From Gp1-AA122 sp035631655 (GTDB taxonomy: Bacteria; Acidobacteriota; Terriglobia; Terriglobales; Acidobacteriaceae), in assembly GCA_035631655.1 (NCBI GenBank), contig DASQIH010000183.1:1-64000 (forward strand): a DNA stretch of 64,000 nucleotides, in the 5' to 3' direction. Below are positions 63,201-64,000 of this stretch, piece after piece. The notes under the pieces are model-generated. The model had not been told where the DNA came from. It saw only the letters and a list, made by a program, of their open reading frames with translations, and did no database searches. Each line of letters opens with the position of its first letter. Position 1 is the first letter of the stretch. The position numbers and the translations under genes are program-made.

Positions 63201-63745
63201 GGGACAGGCGCCCTTGCCCATCCGGGCCGAGCGACGCTCGGCAAGAAATGCTACGCTTCAATTTTCCCCGGCAGAAAGAAGGGCGGCGGCTGTGCATCTC
63301 GGATTTCTTCGCTCCTAAGAAGTCGGGAAACATGGATGTGCTCGGATTGTCGCTAGTCACGATTGGGTCGAAGGCGTCGGTGGAAACACAAAGGCTTTTT
63401 GAAGGCGGCGAGTACACGAAATATCTATACCTGCACGGGCTGAGTGTTGAGACCGCCGAGGCTCTTGCCGAGTACCACCACAAGAAGATGCGCCAGGAGC
63501 TCGGCATTGCGGGCGATGACTCGCCGCATATTCGCGATCTCTTCCACCAGAAATATCGCGGATCACGCTACTCATTTGGGTATCCCGCGTGCCCCAATCT
63601 CGAAGACCAAACGAAACTCTTTGCCTTGCTGCATCCGGAGGAAGCGGTGGGAGTGCGGCTGACCAGCGGCTTCCTGCTGGACCCGGAACAGTCGACCTCC
63701 GCGATTGTGGCCCACCATCCTGCAGCCAAATATTTTGTAGTGTAG
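60236..63745 (+). CDS. metH: Cobalamin-dependent methionine synthase
   Basis: A 1169-residue four-domain enzyme transferring methyl from methyltetrahydrofolate to homocysteine. The homocysteine domain (1-320) has its zinc Cys in NCATGP and GGCCGTTPEH; the folate domain spans ~330-600; the B12 domain (~640-890) has KGDVHDIGKNLVDIIL with the lower-ligand His; and the activation domain binds SAM near the end. Within the activation domain, an extra Cys/Pro-rich stretch (GPCGDRRPCPSGPSDA) interrupts the usual VYE...RFNFPRQ junction. It coincides with a palindrome at 63226-63242. A long inverted repeat lies directly upstream. Confidence 0.95.
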   Translation: MSDFLKAVQERVVIYDGAMGTNIQFRSPSVDDFWGKEGCNELLVLSRPDIIKDIHASFLSVGCDVVETDTFGATRVVLAEYDLQDKVAELNIAAARIAREVAQQFSTKEKPRFVAGSIGPTTKLPSLGHIKFDDIAAAYEEQAVALIEGGVDVLLIETCQDLLQAKAAVVGIFDAMQKAGKRLPVTVQVTLEATGTMLLGTEIGAALTALEPFDIDILGMNCATGPREMNDAVRYLSVNSTKNISVLPNAGLPENVGGRAVYKLKPQELAEFHEHFIADYGVRIVGGCCGTTPEHLKAVVETVAGLEPAKREVKPIAAASSAYTSIPLDLDPKPLIVAEEMNTTTRVEHFRNLVRGKKYDDILALAKKLVNDGSHMLDLCCAIVGEDEKGYITSILEKIATRVPAPILVDSTEADVVEEALKRIPGKAIINSINLEDGEKRTSKVLPMAKKFGAAVIALTIDEDGMALTAEKKVAIAKRIFDLATKKYGIRPVDLIFDALTLPISTGQEEYRTAGIETLKAVKGIKEQLPDVKTILGVSNISFGLDAYPRRVLNSVFMHEAVNNGLDMAIVNYTKIYPLYKIPQEEVELARKLIFRDASDGDPLQRYMQHFAGMKGKPQASTTAHVESLSVDDKLKFAIINGEKSVGEGGQKKTLEQLLEDALQQYSPLDLINTVLLDGMRTVGELFGARKMQLPSVLDSAGVMKQAVAYLEPKMEKKTSSQKGTIVLATVKGDVHDIGKNLVDIILSNNGYKVVNLGIKQPADTIIKAAQEQKADAIGLSGLLVKSTLEMKYVLQDLHRLQLEFPVICGGAALTRKYVEDDLRREYNSGVFYADDAFAGLHIMEDLMSSDGQRQTRLQEGKTVKEYAKAVAVDEETGPVFVQRSAVVSDAPDIPLPPFWGVRVRKDYDLREIFQYINDTALFKNQWQLKTASQEDYLRLVEAKFRPIKRKLEEEVIASRLFEPKVVYGYFPCQSEGNDVIVYEPGPCGDRRPCPSGPSDARQEMLRFNFPRQKEGRRLCISDFFAPKKSGNMDVLGLSLVTIGSKASVETQRLFEGGEYTKYLYLHGLSVETAEALAEYHHKKMRQELGIAGDDSPHIRDLFHQKYRGSRYSFGYPACPNLEDQTKLFALLHPEEAVGVRLTSGFLLDPEQSTSAIVAHHPAAKYFVV
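63197..63242. repeat. Repeat-derived insertion within metH
   Basis: GTGTGGGGACAGGCGCCC starts a GC-rich stretch ending in a perfect palindrome GCCGAGC/GCTCGGC (63226-63242, GAC loop). It is absent from the expected MetH pattern at that site. Confidence 0.5.
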
Positions 63746-64000
63746 ACAGCAATAGGCACCGCAGCCGGACTCAGGTGCATATAGAAAGGGGCGGACACTC
63801 GACGCCTGATCCTTCGCAGGCTTTACGCCTGCTCAGGATGACGACCCTTCCGAACACGAGCTCAAAACCGTCAGCAACAAGATCCTCGAACAACCGCCAT
63901 GCTTCACCGGTTACTCCGTCCGGCAATTTATTGCTACCCGTCGTGAGTAAATTGCTTTCATACTCCGGAGCCAGCGCCCTGCATGACGGGACACCACCTC
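63746..64000. other. Intergenic region to window end
   Basis: After the repeat at 63808-63842, a frame from 63852 reads EHELKTVSNKILEQPP and ends at a TAA near 63950. I recognise no family. It may be the remnant of a gene. The window ends in non-coding-looking sequence. Confidence 0.35.
63808..63842. repeat. GATCCTTCGC...GCTCAGGATGAC repeat copy
   Basis: GATCCTTC is followed by GCAGGC/GCCTGC arms around TTTAC (63816-63832), then TCAGGATGAC. It is the same unit, with its own loop palindrome, as those at 12545, 12759, 15186 and 35635. Confidence 0.7.

Noticed and set aside
1..64000. CRISPR arrays, prophage or conjugative genes
   Set aside because: No regularly spaced repeats, phage structural genes or integrase genes were seen; the repeats found are dispersed palindromes.

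Overview
The window looks like chromosomal DNA of an acidobacterium of the Terriglobia / Candidatus Koribacter kind. I infer this from gene content and style: many lineage-type small proteins, a selenocysteine formate dehydrogenase, a TonB-family protein with a glycine-rich linker, frequent GTG/TTG starts, and an unusual density of dispersed palindromic repeats between genes. No rRNA, CRISPR array or prophage is seen. There is one tRNA, Gly(CCC).

Layout. 1-8.2 kb: a GAF-GAF-degenerate GGDEF protein, a gene-poor stretch with a decayed chimeric relic, two single-domain response regulators, a tandem-ACT protein, a DUF4242 protein, and an ECF sigma/anti-sigma pair. 8.4-20.4 kb: a GAF-like protein, a lytic transglycosylase, a VOC protein, glutamate dehydrogenase, lspA-ileS, a candidate terminated small RNA, a TonB-family protein and murI. 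20.6-30.6 kb: a phosphate/polyphosphate region with pstS, ppk1, sixA, ppx, a CHAD protein, pstC-pstA-pstB and phoU. pstS and pstC share a candidate Pho-box (two TAACA-type half-sites 11 bp apart). 30.8-45.7 kb: a beta-propeller phosphoesterase, an NAD-salvage pair, an amidase, ABC exporters, hydrolases, panE, tRNA-Gly and a cupredoxin-like secreted protein. 46.5-52.4 kb: a formate dehydrogenase operon fdhG-H-I on the minus strand with divergent fdhE. The alpha subunit is read through an in-frame TGA followed by a SECIS-like hairpin. 52.5-64 kb: a small conserved protein, an alpha/beta hydrolase, a FabF-like ketosynthase next to a B12-radical SAM enzyme, a UbiD decarboxylase, a RAYT-type transposase broken by a 22-bp tandem duplication and flanked by inverted REP-like repeats, an orphan nuoI and metH.

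How the parts fit. The phosphate block covers uptake (PstSCAB), control (PhoU), polyP synthesis (Ppk1), polyP hydrolysis (Ppx) and a CHAD protein, a domain type associated with polyP. The fdh block encodes a Tat-exported, membrane-anchored formate oxidation complex. Palindromic repeats sit in most intergenic gaps, and in three places appear to have entered reading frames: the C-terminus of the nicotinamidase-like protein, the N-terminus of an esterase, and an insertion in MetH. The most notable observations are the broken RAYT with matching REP flanks and a third REP copy 28 kb away, the paired Pho-boxes, the selenoprotein, the candidate small RNA before the TonB gene, and the ketosynthase/B12-radical SAM pair, which may act on lipids.
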